NCBI RefSeq assembly: GCF_003688935.1
Contig: NZ_REGE01000003.1
Span: 124,001-188,000, forward strand
Origin: Corynebacterium macginleyi
GTDB taxonomy: Bacteria > Actinomycetota > Actinomycetes > Mycobacteriales > Mycobacteriaceae
Direction of reading: 5' to 3'
Length of the DNA stretch: 64,000 bases
The notes beneath the pieces are model-generated. The model was not told the origin of the DNA. It made no database searches and saw nothing but the letters and a program-made list of their open reading frames with translations. This document shows, piece after piece, positions 46,837 to 55,084 of this stretch; positions within the stretch are counted from its first letter, which is position 1, and every line of letters begins with the position of its first letter. The translations under genes and the position numbers were made by a program.

Positions 46837-47148
46837 CTAGAAAATCGACTTCTTGCGGTTGTCGTAAAGACCAGCTTCCTTGAGAGCCGCATCTACCGCT
46901 TCCTCATCGAATGGATCGATTCCGTGATCCTCAGCGAACATGGTGCGCCGACGGAAGCGCGAAAAGCGACGGTGAAAGTTCCAGCCTGCTACCAGCACAG
47001 CAACGCCCATGAGGGCCAAGATAAGCAGCCCGATGGGAGAGGCCTTGCCAAACTCGGGCCCCATCGGTCCGCCCTCAGCACCTTCTAGGCCTTGTGCAAG
47101 GACATTGACATCGTGCACGACAAGGAAAAGGGAGTCATAGACGCTCAT
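46837..47148 (-). CDS. small membrane protein between uppS-like and mca genes
   Basis: A 103-residue protein with one central membrane helix (ASPIGLLILALMGVAVLVAG, about 37-56), a short N-terminal outside part and a basic/acidic cytoplasmic C-terminus (RRFSRFRRRTMFAEDHGIDP). It corresponds by position to a small membrane protein (Rv1083) between mca and Rv1086 in M. tuberculosis. Only 3 bases separate it from the mca stop, so it is co-transcribed. Function unknown. Confidence 0.8.
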   Translation of the reverse strand: MSVYDSLFLVVHDVNVLAQGLEGAEGGPMGPEFGKASPIGLLILALMGVAVLVAGWNFHRRFSRFRRRTMFAEDHGIDPFDEEAVDAALKEAGLYDNRKKSIF

Positions 47149-47151
47149 GGC

Positions 47152-48042
47152 TTAAGTCTCCTCGTTCTTTTCGATGCCCGCAAATAAATCATTTTCCGGC
47201 AGCGAGGTTGATACTCGGGTCTTAGCTAATTCAAACTCTTCCGTTGGCCACAAGCGCTGTTGGACCTCCACGGAGGTGGCCAAGAATGCACCCGCGGGAT
47301 CGATTTGCGTCGCGTGCGCCCGCAGCGCATCGTCCCGGTTTTGGAAGTAAGCAGCGCACTCCACCTGCGTGGTAACGCGAGCCATAATATCACCAAAAGC
47401 CGTATCCCAGCGGGCCAACATGGGACCATAGGGGCTGGGCTTTTCTTCTTCAACAAGAAGATCGTGGAACATCTTCATGCGTTGGTACACAAAGCCATGC
47501 GTGTAGTACAGCTTCAACGGTTCCCAGGGCTCGCCCAATTCTGGGTGATAGGAAACATCACCGGCCTTTTCCCATGCGATCATGGAAGCTCGGTGGACCA
47601 TGAGGTGGTCCGGATGCGGGTAGCCACCATTTTCATCATAAGTAATGATGACGTGCGGGCGGAAAGAACGGATAACGCGCACCATTTCCTGGGCCGCTGC
47701 ATCATCGCCCATCAGAGCAAAGCAGCCTTCCGGCAAGAGATCTTCCATGCTCTTGCCTTCCTCAAGATCTGGCAAGCCAGAATCAACGTGACCTAACCAC
47801 TGGTGTTCAACCCCAAGCGCGCGGGCTGCCGTAGCCATCTCCTCGCGGCGTACCTCAGCCATGTTTTCCTTAACACCAGGACGGTCCATAGCCGGGTTAA
47901 TAATGTCACCACGTTCACCGCCGGTGCAGGTCAGCACCATTACATCCGCACCTTCTGCAGCATAACGTGCTGTGGTCGCAGCACCCTTGGAGGATTCATC
48001 ATCCGGGTGTGCGTGGATTGCTAGGAGGCGAAAGTCGCTCAC
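47152..48042 (-). CDS. mca: mycothiol S-conjugate amidase
   Basis: A 296-residue zinc deacetylase-type amidase that cleaves mycothiol-drug conjugates for export of mercapturic acids. The zinc motif IHAHPDDESSKGAATTARYA (His12, Asp15) and GGYPHPDHLMVHRA (third ligand), with TCTGGERGDIINPAMDRPG, are typical. GTG 48042 is the family-type start (VSDFRLLAIHAHPDDE). It shows that the organism uses mycothiol, a trait of actinobacteria. Confidence 0.96.
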   Translation of the reverse strand: MSDFRLLAIHAHPDDESSKGAATTARYAAEGADVMVLTCTGGERGDIINPAMDRPGVKENMAEVRREEMATAARALGVEHQWLGHVDSGLPDLEEGKSMEDLLPEGCFALMGDDAAAQEMVRVIRSFRPHVIITYDENGGYPHPDHLMVHRASMIAWEKAGDVSYHPELGEPWEPLKLYYTHGFVYQRMKMFHDLLVEEEKPSPYGPMLARWDTAFGDIMARVTTQVECAAYFQNRDDALRAHATQIDPAGAFLATSVEVQQRLWPTEEFELAKTRVSTSLPENDLFAGIEKNEET

Positions 48043-48134
48043 TGAAAATCCATCCCCTTTTGAACTAGCTTTTAGAACAGATGTCAATCTTAGTAGATAC
48101 AGGGAAAATGGTACTCCTCGGTTAAAGTAGGACC

Positions 48135-48605
48135 ATGACTTCCGCCGGAAAATCTCGCTCCGCCGCACGCTACGGCTCGCGCGATACTGCACAAACGAAC
48201 TCTGGTAGTTGGACCAATAAGGCGTTGGTGTTGATTTTCGCCGCCATGCTCGTCACCCTGGTCTACTACGGCTTCCAGTATTTTCGGGAAAAAGAATCCG
48301 TCAATGCACAAATTTCCATGGTGACCCAGAAGGTTCTTAGTGATGACAACATGCGCGTGTGGGTCGACGTAACCCGCAATCATCCTGATGAAGATGCCTA
48401 CTGCATCGTGCAGGCCTACGATTACTCCAAGTCTGAGGTAGGCCGCCGGGAATTTGCCGTTCCCGCTGGCGGAAATGAGACGCACCGCTTTGCCGTAGAT
48501 GTCCCCACTAATGCCCGCGCCGTAGCCGGTGGCGCCTATGGCTGCTCCGGCAATATCCCGGATTACCTCGATATGGACAATCCCGACTACGCGGAAAGTC
48601 GCTAG
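48135..48605 (+). CDS. DUF4307 membrane-anchored protein
   Basis: A 156-residue DUF4307 protein. A basic N-terminus of 25 residues is followed by one membrane helix (ALVLIFAAMLVTLVYYGFQY) and an extracytoplasmic domain with two cysteines (YCIVQAYDY, AYGCSGNIP) that may pair. In mycobacteria the homologue lies beside mca and greA (Rv1081c), the same as here, divergent from mca. Function unknown. Confidence 0.88.
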   Translation: MTSAGKSRSAARYGSRDTAQTNSGSWTNKALVLIFAAMLVTLVYYGFQYFREKESVNAQISMVTQKVLSDDNMRVWVDVTRNHPDEDAYCIVQAYDYSKSEVGRREFAVPAGGNETHRFAVDVPTNARAVAGGAYGCSGNIPDYLDMDNPDYAESR

Positions 48606-48669
48606 ATCCATGTGCTAGGCTTTATACAGCCTAGAACTGGGCATTTGCCTGGTTGCATACTTAACTTCG

Positions 48670-48693
48670 GTCCCGCCATCATCGCGGGACTTT
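48670..48693 (+). terminator. hairpin ahead of greA
   Basis: A 7-bp stem GTCCCGC (48670-48676) / GCGGGAC (48684-48690), loop CATCATC, followed by TTT. It probably terminates the DUF4307 transcript, but it could also lie in the greA leader since a TATACA box occurs before it. Confidence 0.55.
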
Positions 48694-48725
48694 AACCACT
48701 ATTCCACAGCACGGAAGGTTTTAGA

Positions 48726-49247
48726 ATGGCTGAGCAGCAAAAGCAGTACATCACCCCGGAAACTAAGGCAAAGCTCGAGACCGAACTGCAGGAACTCATC
48801 GATCACCGCCCTGAGGTTGCGGCGGAAATTAATGAGCGCCGCGAAGAGGGCGACCTAAAAGAAAATGCCGGTTACGATGCCGCCCGCGAGATGCAGGACC
48901 AAGAAGAGGCCCGCATCAAGCAGATTTCTGAGCTGCTGGCTAACTCCACCACCGAGCGTGGCACCCTGCAGGAAGGCGTTGCCTACACTGGCAGCGTTGT
49001 TCACGTGTACTACAACGGCAACAAGGACGATAAGGAAACCTTCCTCATCGGCACCCGCGCCGCTGCCACCGATAACAAGGACTTGGAGACCTACTCCGAG
49101 CAGTCCCCGCTGGGCGCCGCCATCATTGGTGCGCAGGAGGGTGAAACCCGCGAGTACACCGCGCCAAATGGTAAGACCATTTCGGTAACGATCGAATCGG
49201 CCGCACCGTACGATTCCGCTAAGGCCACCACCCCGCGCAAGTCCTAA
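48726..49247 (+). CDS. greA: transcription elongation factor GreA
   Basis: A 173-residue protein that rescues backtracked RNA polymerase. The coiled-coil finger QYITPETKAKLETELQELID and NERREEGDLKENAGYDAARE, with the two acidic tip residues, is followed by the C-terminal domain ending SVTIESAAPY. The segment with YNGNKDDKETFLIG is longer than in E. coli, typical of actinobacteria. Confidence 0.97.
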   Translation: MAEQQKQYITPETKAKLETELQELIDHRPEVAAEINERREEGDLKENAGYDAAREMQDQEEARIKQISELLANSTTERGTLQEGVAYTGSVVHVYYNGNKDDKETFLIGTRAAATDNKDLETYSEQSPLGAAIIGAQEGETREYTAPNGKTISVTIESAAPYDSAKATTPRKS

Positions 49248-49304
49248 TTTCCTCCTTATTCCCCCACTACCACCTTCACTATTGTGGAGAAAGAGCACAT
49301 CCCC

Positions 49305-49577
49305 ATGAAGAAATTCTCCCGTTTCGCCATAGCTGGATTAGTTATTACCGCTGGACTTTCTTTGGCTGCCTGCCACCCGCCAAACGAGCAGGATTCTAAA
49401 TCCGGCAAGATCGACAATGCATCGACCTTCACGGGCGAGGCACCATCGCATAGGACTGCAGAGTCGTCTTCCGCTGCTACCACCAACGAGTACGAAGTGG
49501 ATACGGAGAGCCTGCACGACGGGGTCGAGGAACCTGAGCAACTCCCGAACATAATCGTGACGCAACTGCCGCATTAA
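49305..49577 (+). CDS. small lipoprotein
   Basis: A 90-residue protein: signal MKKFSRFAIAGLVITAGLSL, lipobox LAAC (Cys23), then a hydrophilic, acidic disordered tail (GKIDNASTFTGEAPSHRTAE) ending with NIIVTQLPH. An upstream in-frame GTG (49284) would add seven polar residues and is less likely. No domain recognised; exported lipoprotein of unknown role. A strong terminator follows. Confidence 0.75.
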   Translation: MKKFSRFAIAGLVITAGLSLAACHPPNEQDSKSGKIDNASTFTGEAPSHRTAESSSAATTNEYEVDTESLHDGVEEPEQLPNIIVTQLPH

Positions 49578-49584
49578 AAGAGAT

Positions 49585-49620
49585 GGGCTGAAGGATGCTT
49601 ACCTTCAGCCCTTTTCTTTT
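49585..49620 (+). terminator. terminator after the small lipoprotein gene
   Basis: A perfect 10-bp stem GGGCTGAAGG (49585-49594) / CCTTCAGCCC (49602-49611), 7-base loop, followed by TTTTCTTTT. It also lies downstream of the convergent PPE-like gene. Confidence 0.92.
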
Positions 49621-49633
49621 CCCAGCACGCTTC

Positions 49634-51532
49634 CTAGGATTCTCGTGCCCAATTGCCGATGACCCCTGGCACCACCGCTGGCGGCTCGCCCAAGAGGTCG
49701 CGCTTGTTCGGATCTCGCTCCACTTGACTCGTTACCGCCTTCACCCGATTTTGGTCATTTCCCTGACCCCGGGTTCCCATCATTGGCGCAAAAGCTCGCA
49801 TACCTGCGGCTGGTTTCGCAGCGCCGGATTTAGTACTGGTGCTATTAGTCATGCCTACCCCACGCACCGCACCTTCACGGGCAGCGCCCCTGTCTAGATG
49901 TCCCCGACTGCCGCTGCCGCCATTATTACTGCCAGCAGCTTCACCTGCCGCGCGAGGAAGCGCGCCTCCAACGCCGCGGGAGCCAGTGCCTTCACCGGTA
50001 CCACCGCGTGCAGCGGTTCCGCTGCCGCCCAACCCGGGGGTAGAATTTACTAACGCACCCATATTTCCGCCTGCCCCTGAACCGAACTTTCCGCCCGCGC
50101 CCAAAGCCCCGCTGCCGAGTCCAGTCAGTGAATTAAATCCTCCGCTGCGGGAAGCTCCACTATTACCGCTTGCAGCTCGCCCTCCTAACGCCGGACCACC
50201 CGCAGCACCTGCAATACCAGTTCCCGCTCCTGCCCCGGCTCCGGGGCCGATTCCACGTCCAATACCCAGCGGTGATCCCCACCCGTTGGAGGCGAATCCG
50301 CCATTACCGCTACCAGAACCAGCGCCAGACACTGGCGTAGATCCTAGGTGACCATGCGGTGCCATTGCCCCAGGAAGCGAAGCCCCGCTGGTTGCGACAT
50401 CACGACCGCTGATATTTGTCCCATCGCCTATACCTAGTTGGGAAAGAGCCTTTCTGCCATCTGCGTGCAATTGGTCTTGGAAAGCGGCAGTTTCCTCAGG
50501 GGTCATTCCGATCGATTCCAAATTATGGACCGTACCATTGACCACATCAAAGTTTCCTGGCCCCACATCACCACGGGCAATAGCTTCCTGAATTGCACGC
50601 GGCCACGCAACATTACCGGTGTTATATTTCTGGCCGTCGCCTTCCACACCGGACAAACCAGCATCCAGCCCGCCGCCTCCGGAAGCCGGGGACTGTTCCA
50701 TCAGCGGATGCTGATTAGGCATTGCGTCGATGGCAAGCATCTGGAGATCCGGTTGGAGCTTTGCTAGCGCCGCCGTCTCTACGATTTTTCGCTCCGCTGG
50801 GTCAGGGATCTTCATGATGTCCATCGCCATAGCCATCACTGAGGGCTGAATCAGCATCAACCGCGAGTGAAAACCAGTAAGCTTTTGTCCCATTGCTGCG
50901 GCATTGGCCACAAAATGTTTCCCAGAGGCTGCTACCTCCCGAATCTTTGCTGCCGCCCGCGACGTGGTTTCGCTGTCATTCTCGCTTTCCAAGGACCCTG
51001 CGGCTTCTTCGAGCCCGTTCACAATCTCCCGAACCTCGGAACCAAGAGACTTCCACCGCGCATTAGCCTCAGAGACACTCCAGATCTGCGTAGACATCAA
51101 GTCCGTTGCCAGCTTGATAATCGACGTACCGACGTTAACTACAGGCGGAGTGAACAAAAACGGGCTATACCCCGGCTCCGGCTGGTCCATAATCGGCATC
51201 GATTCGACACCAATCTCGCCACCCGCATCGGCGATATCCATCGCCCTACTATTTGCGGATTCTTGGGCTTCAAAGCCACGGGCTTCTTTCCCCAACGAAA
51301 CAGTCAACCAATCCAGTTGGTCGGCAAACTTCGCGATTGAGCTAACTGCTGATCCTGGGTCAGTAGAGAGCACCTTTTCATGCACCTCACCAACATGGTC
51401 CAGTCCGATAACGGGTGTAAACCCTTTATTTAATGGACTGTCTTTATAACTTGCAGCAGACTCTGCGAACTTCGCAATGTTTAGAATTTCACGAGCATTC
51501 CTATTTAGATTTTCGATACTAAGCCTCATCAT
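49634..51532 (-). CDS. large Gly/Ala-rich PPE/ESX-substrate-like protein
   Basis: A 632-residue protein in two parts. Residues 1-300 are helical and hydrophilic (MRLSIENLNRNAREILNIAK; QIWSVSEANARWKSLGSEVR; ETTSRAAAKIREVAASGK). Residues about 370-590 are a low-complexity Gly/Ala/Ser/Thr region. The C-terminus has RDLLGEPPAVVPGVIGNWAR, a tail resembling Corynebacteriales PPE-like/type VII-linked proteins. No signal peptide, lipobox or membrane helix was seen. The ATG at 51532 overlaps the DUF3558 lipoprotein stop (ATGA), so they are coupled. Secretion by an ESX system is inference; no ESX genes occur here. Confidence 0.7.
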   Translation of the reverse strand: MMRLSIENLNRNAREILNIAKFAESAASYKDSPLNKGFTPVIGLDHVGEVHEKVLSTDPGSAVSSIAKFADQLDWLTVSLGKEARGFEAQESANSRAMDIADAGGEIGVESMPIMDQPEPGYSPFLFTPPVVNVGTSIIKLATDLMSTQIWSVSEANARWKSLGSEVREIVNGLEEAAGSLESENDSETTSRAAAKIREVAASGKHFVANAAAMGQKLTGFHSRLMLIQPSVMAMAMDIMKIPDPAERKIVETAALAKLQPDLQMLAIDAMPNQHPLMEQSPASGGGGLDAGLSGVEGDGQKYNTGNVAWPRAIQEAIARGDVGPGNFDVVNGTVHNLESIGMTPEETAAFQDQLHADGRKALSQLGIGDGTNISGRDVATSGASLPGAMAPHGHLGSTPVSGAGSGSGNGGFASNGWGSPLGIGRGIGPGAGAGAGTGIAGAAGGPALGGRAASGNSGASRSGGFNSLTGLGSGALGAGGKFGSGAGGNMGALVNSTPGLGGSGTAARGGTGEGTGSRGVGGALPRAAGEAAGSNNGGSGSRGHLDRGAAREGAVRGVGMTNSTSTKSGAAKPAAGMRAFAPMMGTRGQGNDQNRVKAVTSQVERDPNKRDLLGEPPAVVPGVIGNWARES

Positions 51533-52242
51533 TCCCCCCATTTCAAAACCTGATATATTTCATTGACTTGCTTACAAATTTGTTCAGGTTCGCCAGACAA
51601 ATCTACGAACGTAATTGTCACCTGCCCTCTCGGAGTATTGGTTGAGCTCATACAGCTTGAGCGTGTAAAAAGCTCACCCCGATACACTATGTTTTCGCTT
51701 CGTCCCCCTCTTTCATATTTAACAATGTAATCTTCATCCAAGTCTTTCGCGGTCATGGGCACATTAAGGGCGCTGATCGAAAATTCAACACCATCATCAA
51801 AACGTTGAAAGCTGCAGCTTTTAGTTCCTGAAGTATTACCGGATGAGTCCTCTAGACGCCTAAAACCCTTTAATTCCAGCTTTCCCGGTGGAATCTCCGT
51901 ACATGGGTCAAATAGCTTAAAATCTGGGTCAGCAGGATCGAATTCTCCCGGTGGTGGTAGTACACCGAAATCCTCATCTCCCCTGGCGCCGGTCTCCCCC
52001 CGAAGACCGGCGCCAGTCTTCGCATACTCGTCTTGGGAGTGTCCCGAGTCCCCCGAATTGTCCTCCACGCCATCCCCCTGGTTCCCGTTGGCGTTAGGCA
52101 CACCATCGGCCGAACTAGTGCCATCAGTACCCGCCGTCATCGCGGCATCTTCTGATGCGCTCCTCGAGCCGATTTCCGCAGCGCAGCCACTCAACGTGAC
52201 GGAGCTGACTAGCAGCGCTACTACGGTTACCTGACGTTTCAC
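51529..52242 (-). CDS. DUF3558 lipoprotein
   Basis: A 237-residue exported lipoprotein. The signal sequence MKRQVTVVALLVSSVTLSGC carries lipobox LSGC (Cys20). A long Ser/Gly/Asp-rich spacer (about 25-90) precedes a DUF3558 domain starting LFDPCTEIPPGKLELKGFRR, with cysteines in KSCSFQRF, SSCMSST and QICKQV that would form two disulfides. DUF3558 proteins frequently sit beside PPE/ESX-like genes in actinobacteria, as here. It is the first gene of the two-gene islet; 52243-52560 upstream is its promoter area (AT-rich, no gene seen). Confidence 0.88.
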   Translation of the reverse strand: MKRQVTVVALLVSSVTLSGCAAEIGSRSASEDAAMTAGTDGTSSADGVPNANGNQGDGVEDNSGDSGHSQDEYAKTGAGLRGETGARGDEDFGVLPPPGEFDPADPDFKLFDPCTEIPPGKLELKGFRRLEDSSGNTSGTKSCSFQRFDDGVEFSISALNVPMTAKDLDEDYIVKYERGGRSENIVYRGELFTRSSCMSSTNTPRGQVTITFVDLSGEPEQICKQVNEIYQVLKWGE

Positions 52243-52571
52243 AACAATCCTTCGGTTGCTCCTTCTAGACGAGCTGGAACGAAAAGAAGATAGAGGCTAG
52301 AACTCTCTACCTTCCGGTTTCCCGTTCCCGCCAATAGCATGCATCAACCGGTCAAAAATTTCTTGGCGAGGCGACAAATTAGTCAATATTTAGATATTTT
52401 GTTTATCGCATACGCCACATTCATAACACTCCAAATGGTGAAATTAGCTGCTCATTAGCTGTCTTGAACCTGGATACTCCCTCGTATACCCCTTAAAGCC
52501 TAAAGTACGGCTAAATCCCCCCTGAATTACCCCCATAATTACACTCTGTAAGCCAAATGAGACACGAAAAT

Positions 52572-52593
52572 GGCCCGCACCAAGGTGCGGGCC
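52572..52593 (-). terminator. terminator of the Bax-inhibitor-1 gene
   Basis: A perfect 10-bp stem GGCCCGCACC / GGTGCGGGCC with loop AA, followed on the minus strand by ATTTTCG. It ends the BI-1 gene whose stop is 18 bases upstream. Confidence 0.9.
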
Positions 52594-52610
52594 AAAAGCG
52601 CGGGAAAAGC

Positions 52611-53378
52611 TTAGTTACGCTGAACGTAGCTCAACAGACGAAGAATTTCGGTGTAGAGCCAGACTAAGGTCACAGCCAAGCCGAGGGCCACGCCCCATGC
52701 CTGCTTGGCAGGAGCACCGGCACGAATCAAGCGGTCTGCTTGGTCAAAATCAGTCAGGAAGGACAGAGCGGCCAGCACAATGCACACCAAGGAGAAGATG
52801 ATGGCGAGGGGGCCACCGTCACGCAGTGGGTTGAAATCAAAGAAGATGGCACCCACGAAGTTTGCGAGAGCCATTACCGCAACACCCGCGATGAGGCCAA
52901 CCAAAATCTTGGTGAACTTCGGAGTGACCTTTACTGCACCTGTTTTGTAAACAATCAGCATGCCGATGAACACACCGATGGTACCGACGATAGCCTGGCC
53001 GATCAGCGCCATGCCATTAGAACCACCGATAGTGCTGTTAGCGAAAACGAAGGAGAATCCGCCGACGAAGAGTCCTTCAAATCCAGCGTAGATGAGGGTC
53101 GCGGCCGGTGATCCCCATTTCCGACCAAAGGAGGCTACAAGTACGGTGATAAATCCGCCGATGCCGCCAACCAACATAAGCATCATGGCTGCGCCTGGGT
53201 TAATGGTGCCCAGATAGAAGTTGATGGCAGCGGCCACAATAATAATGCCGAGGGTGATTCCCGTCTTGGTGACGACGTCATCCACCGTCATAGGGCGAGG
53301 GGCTTCGCTCGCATAGTCAGGGTTCTGCTGCTGGCTGGTTTCAGTCAGCGAGGTCATAACCGGATTGCTTGAACGCAC
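52611..53378 (-). CDS. Bax inhibitor-1/YccA-family membrane protein
   Basis: A 255-residue seven-helix protein of the BI-1/TMBIM family (Ca2+/H+ leak-type channels in characterised members). After an acidic N-terminus the helices include GITLGIIIVAAAINFYLG, MMLMLVGGIGGFITVLVASF and FVGGFSFVFANSTIGG. The C-terminal FLTDFDQADRLIRAGAPAK and WGVALGLAVTLVWLYTEILR contain the conserved Asp pair that senses protons. The GTG start has GAAAGGA upstream. Confidence 0.93.
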   Translation of the reverse strand: MRSSNPVMTSLTETSQQQNPDYASEAPRPMTVDDVVTKTGITLGIIIVAAAINFYLGTINPGAAMMLMLVGGIGGFITVLVASFGRKWGSPAATLIYAGFEGLFVGGFSFVFANSTIGGSNGMALIGQAIVGTIGVFIGMLIVYKTGAVKVTPKFTKILVGLIAGVAVMALANFVGAIFFDFNPLRDGGPLAIIFSLVCIVLAALSFLTDFDQADRLIRAGAPAKQAWGVALGLAVTLVWLYTEILRLLSYVQRN

Positions 53379-53615
53379 GGTTGTCCTTTCTCAGTGGTGT
53401 ACAAATCAGCTTTCTCATTTAGATCAACGCCATCAAACCTTACAAAGTTCCTCACCTAGGACAATTTGCCCAAGATTCCGGAAATTTATTGCATTGGCCC
53501 ACCTTATCCCGAACGGTCACCACGCAAATATTTTGCATTTCGATAGATACGTAACAAACCAGTAGCCCGTCGATCCGCACTAGACAATCTAGATTATCTG
53601 ATTATGCAGGTCTGA
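53379..53615. other. promoter-side gap of the BI-1 gene
   Basis: AT-rich sequence with no gene; nothing recognisable apart from short palindromic TAGACAATCTAGATTATCTG-like repeats near 53580. Confidence 0.5.
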
Positions 53616-53990
53616 AAAGTACGCACAAACTTTCGTGACGCCATCGACTGGGGAAGCACTGTAATACGTGCGCTGGACGCCAGTAGTATCCAAGTCACGA
53701 GGGCCACCCGAAAATGTATCGAAAAAACTATCGCGCTGTTAAGACAGGCAACAGCTGTGGACCGACAAGAATTGCGTCGACTACATCGGCGTGTTCGCGA
53801 CCTGACTCAATTACTCAACTAATGTCCGCACTGCAGACTACGTAGCCATGATATTAGGCCGCACGCGGCTGCAACTCGCCAATGAGGTGAGCTAATGGCA
53901 AGCAAACCAGCATGGTTCACCCCACCGGTTAATAACCTAGCCTTAGCTACAGGAAAGTCTCGAGACGCCATAGAAACGATGTCTCAAGAC
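53616..53990 (+). pseudogene. decayed small-gene cluster next to tRNA-Leu
   Basis: Three plus-strand frames look coding but lack proper starts. Frame A (53616-53822) has no start codon for 47 codons yet reads FRDAIDWGSTVIRALDASSI ... RQELRRLHRRVRDLTQLLN and stops. Frame B (53824-53895) contains DYVAMILGRTRLQLANEVS, with a frameshifted ATG overlapping the end of A. Frame C starts ATG 53895 overlapping the stop of B (TAATG) and reads MASKPAWFTPPVNNLALATG until it enters the tRNA. The coupled starts suggest a former operon, now broken. No family is recognised. Its position at the 3' end of a tRNA fits a relic of an integrated element, but this is inference. Confidence 0.4.
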
Positions 53991-53999
53991 TTCACACCG

Positions 54000-54073
54000 T
54001 GCCCCCACTGGGACTCGAACCCAGACTGAATCGATTTTAAGTCGACTGCCTCTGCCGATTGGGCTATGGGGGC
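54000..54073 (-). tRNA. tRNA-Leu (anticodon UAA), short variable loop
   Basis: A 74-nt cloverleaf: acceptor GCCCCCA/TGGGGGC, anticodon stem GTCGA/TCGAT around CTTAAAA (anticodon TAA), T arm CTGGG-TTCGAGT-CCCAG, discriminator A, CCA not encoded. The variable region is only 5 nt, unlike the long arm normal for tRNA-Leu. Confidence 0.85.
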
Positions 54074-54109
54074 GCAAAGAACAGTGTAGGACACTATCCC
54101 TTAAAAGGG

Positions 54110-55075
54110 TTAATAAGGGGTAGATTCACTAGCTAGACCAGCAATGATGCCGTCCAAGATGTCTTTTTCACTGATGAAGAAGCTGCGTGCATCGCTGGTG
54201 CGCTCAATAAGCTGCATGATTCCTTCTACTGCTACTGCCCCACCGCCGATGACGTCGGCACGACCAGGATGAATAACAGGATTGAGGGCGCGTTCCTCCG
54301 AGGGAATGCGGACAAGTTGCTTGAGCAAAACCCGCAGGGCATCAAAGTGCAGCTCCGAGCCGTGTATCGCATCAGGATCATAGCGCTCTAGCCCCTGGGC
54401 CAAGGCAGATAGCGTGGTGAACGTGCCCGCACAGCCAACAATGGTCCGTGCCTTGGACATAGGAACGATCTTTTCCACCTCACCCATGCGCTCTGCCACG
54501 TATTCGGAGGCGATTTCAATTTCAGATTCAGTGGGCGGGTCGGTGCGCATGATGCGTTCTGTCAAACGTACGCAGCCCATATACGCAGAATGCGAACCTA
54601 GAATCTCTTCATCGGCGGTGCCCACGACGAATTCGGTGGACCCGCCGCCTAAATCAATAACGCAGAACGGGCCGTGGTCCGGCTCCATATCGGCTACCGC
54701 ACCGTTGAAGGATAGGAGTGCCTCTTCTTCGCCCGAGATAACCTCAGCCTGTGCACCGGATTCGATCTGCCCCAAAAGTTCGGCGGTCATATCGAAAAAT
54801 TCCTGTTGGTTCTTCGCCTCGCGGGTCGCACTAGTTGCCACCATACGCACGCGGGTGATCTTCTCAAACTTCATCTGGCGCACATAGCCTTCCAAGGCCA
54901 CGCGGGCGCGCTCTAAGGCATCGGGCGCGATTTCACCCGTTGCATCAACGCCTTGTCCAAGGCGAATGATTTCCATGGTGCGGGTGATATCGCGCACCTT
55001 GCCGTCTTTGTCGATCTCCGAAATTAACAGACGGATGGAATTGGTACCGCAGTCAATGGCTGCCACCCGAGTCAT
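54110..55075 (-). CDS. ppx: exopolyphosphatase / Ppx-GppA family
   Basis: A 321-residue ASKHA phosphatase hydrolysing polyphosphate or pppGpp. Phosphate motif 1 AAIDCGTNSIRLLISEIDKD, catalytic-glutamate region VISGEEEALLSFNGAV and phosphate motif 2 CVIDLGGGSTEFVVG are intact. The short length, lacking the C-terminal HD-type domain of E. coli Ppx, is usual in corynebacteria. It follows the DUF501 gene by 9 bases, in the mycobacterial order (Rv1026). Confidence 0.95.
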   Translation of the reverse strand: MTRVAAIDCGTNSIRLLISEIDKDGKVRDITRTMEIIRLGQGVDATGEIAPDALERARVALEGYVRQMKFEKITRVRMVATSATREAKNQQEFFDMTAELLGQIESGAQAEVISGEEEALLSFNGAVADMEPDHGPFCVIDLGGGSTEFVVGTADEEILGSHSAYMGCVRLTERIMRTDPPTESEIEIASEYVAERMGEVEKIVPMSKARTIVGCAGTFTTLSALAQGLERYDPDAIHGSELHFDALRVLLKQLVRIPSEERALNPVIHPGRADVIGGGAVAVEGIMQLIERTSDARSFFISEKDILDGIIAGLASESTPY

Positions 55076-55084
55076 GTCTTACTC

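Noticed and set aside
49839..50351. Proline-rich open frame on the plus strand
   Set aside because: It lies opposite the Gly/Ala-rich part of the PPE-like gene; its composition is the complement of Gly codons.
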